Assembly (NCBI GenBank): GCA_022605425.2
Contig: JAKIMF020000001.1
Coordinates: 808,501-872,500, forward strand
DNA from: Hamiltosporidium tvaerminnensis
Lineage: Eukaryota > Microsporidia > Dubosqiidae
Reading direction: 5' to 3'
Length of the DNA stretch: 64,000 nucleotides
Shown here: positions 63,290 to 64,000 of the stretch, piece by piece
Layout of the letters: each line of letters begins with the position of its first letter
Position numbering within the stretch: the stretch's first letter is position 1
The notes under the pieces: model-generated
What the model was told of the DNA's origin: nothing
Database searches by the model: none
Seen by the model: the letters and a program-made list of their open reading frames with translations, nothing else
Position numbers and translations under genes: made by a program

Positions 63290-64000
63290 ATTCAAAAAAA
63301 TTGTGCAGAAAAATTAAATATTGAAATTTTAATCAATAAAAATAGCTTCATAAAGCCGAATATAAAATAAAAACACTTCTCTTATTATCTGACAAACGAT
63401 TAATATTATTTCCTCAGAATAATTGTCGGTTTTTTTCATCGCAATTGTTATCAAATTAGTATACAAATATAAAATTATACTATCCTCATATATTTTCTTT
63501 ACAATTTCGCTTGTAAAAACTTTACACTTCCAGCAAATTAGATTCATCAGTTGTTCCAAATTTTTTATCAGAATAATCTTGGTAAAATTTCAAAAGAAAT
63601 TTCTTTATTGATCTTAAAATTTTGATTATAACTTATTCGTTTGTAGTTTGAAATTCATCAAATATTTCTAATTTTCTTGTAGATTCTTCTTCTTGGGATG
63701 AAATTAGCTTTTTGAAGATATCAAAAAGAGTGTTTGGATTATCTAACTAATTTAGTATAGCATCTTTTTGATCTATTAATATATAGAGAATTGTTTTTAT
63801 GTACCAAAATACAAGAGATTCTAGTTCTTTCTGAACCAAATCAAGACTCTCATCCTTTTCCACTCTTTGCTTGATTTTGCTTAATTTTTCTTTACACTCT
63901 TCAATCTTGTGAATGTAAGAAGATAAAAAATCTTTTATTTCATCAGCCATTTTAACATAAAAATTCAATATATTAATAAGCATTTGCTTTAATACCTTAT
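63290..64000 (-). pseudogene. membrane-anchored family member 3, 3' part, decayed, runs off the window
   Basis: Nucleotide similarity to 44330-45070 on the minus strand is high: for example ACAATTGC(G/A)ATGAAAAAAACC and the region after its stop, GGCTTTATGAAGCTATTT, are shared. The lesions include two 1-nt deletions near 63525-63540 and a TAC to TAG nonsense change near 63748. Its C-terminal frame (REVFLFYIRLYEAIFID) continues beyond where member 1 ends. The 5' end lies outside the window. It is a recent inverted duplicate of member 1 that has lost function. Confidence 0.85.

Noticed and set aside
1-64000. tRNA, rRNA and CRISPR arrays
   Set aside because: I looked for cloverleaf landmarks (GGTTCGA boxes with matching arms), conserved rRNA blocks and evenly spaced palindromic repeats. 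The tandem repeats found are contiguous, without unique spacers, and no tRNA or rRNA could be supported.

Overview
This looks like nuclear DNA from a microsporidian parasite, or a very close relative, with an expanded, repeat-rich, gene-poor genome. The evidence is strong A+T bias, short and divergent but recognisable eukaryotic core proteins, no convincing introns inside the ORFs, long intergenic deserts, and a short C-rich (CCC) block placed 0-20 nt before most start codons, a start-site signature known from microsporidia. The genus cannot be fixed from sequence alone; gene-poor, transposon-laden lineages such as Hamiltosporidium, Edhazardia or Anncaliia would fit.

Layout. 1.8-3.1 kb: a cation/Ca2+ exchanger split by a +1 frameshift. 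4.8-6.8 kb: a TBC-domain Rab GAP. 8.0-10.2 kb: nested transposon fragments. 10.6-12.2 kb: triosephosphate isomerase and a small membrane protein. 12.6-16.3 kb: a complete, apparently intact non-LTR retrotransposon (RT plus restriction-like endonuclease) with 15-bp target-site duplications. 16.5-17.7 kb: Nbp35/Cfd1-type Fe-S scaffold ATPase. 18.0-19.5 kb: repeats, including a 74-bp minisatellite born inside a dead retrotransposon copy. 19.6-20.1 kb: Luc7 (U1 snRNP). 21.7-23.6 kb: an ABCG half-transporter pseudogene. 25.9-27.9 kb: Ty3/gypsy integrase relic with a non-LTR copy nested in it. 30.2-32.7 kb: RPB4 and a one-ABD fimbrin. 34.5-35.8 kb: KH-like protein and LSm2, divergently transcribed. 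38.4-39.4 kb: an unrecognised frameshifted gene. 41.0-41.8 kb: a hAT-like element with a mariner-type MITE nested inside. 43.6-51.0 kb: two members of an unknown membrane-anchored protein family; a third, dead member enters at 63.3-64.0 kb. 53.0-55.9 kb: Mediator MED14-like. 58.3-59.8 kb: RING finger protein and deoxyhypusine synthase. 60.2-60.9 kb: exosome RRP41.

Functionally the recognisable genes are housekeeping: glycolysis (TPI), cytosolic Fe-S assembly (Nbp35), transcription (RPB4, MED14), RNA processing and decay (Luc7, LSm2, KH-like, RRP41), eIF5A hypusination (DHS), trafficking (TBC) and actin bundling (fimbrin). Luc7 together with LSm2 implies that a spliceosome is retained. No operons are evident: genes are single units with their own C-rich start signals.

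The main unusual signals are: (1) five conserved or single-copy genes each broken by exactly one shift in the same direction (+1), tightly localised at the UGA in RRP41, while pseudogene-like loci shift -1; (2) three copies of one 13-bp target sequence separating a retrotransposon fragment from an unrelated ~730-bp non-coding repeat, suggesting both were placed by the same endonuclease; (3) the recently duplicated membrane-anchored protein family. All homology calls rest on reading motifs by eye; no database search was run.
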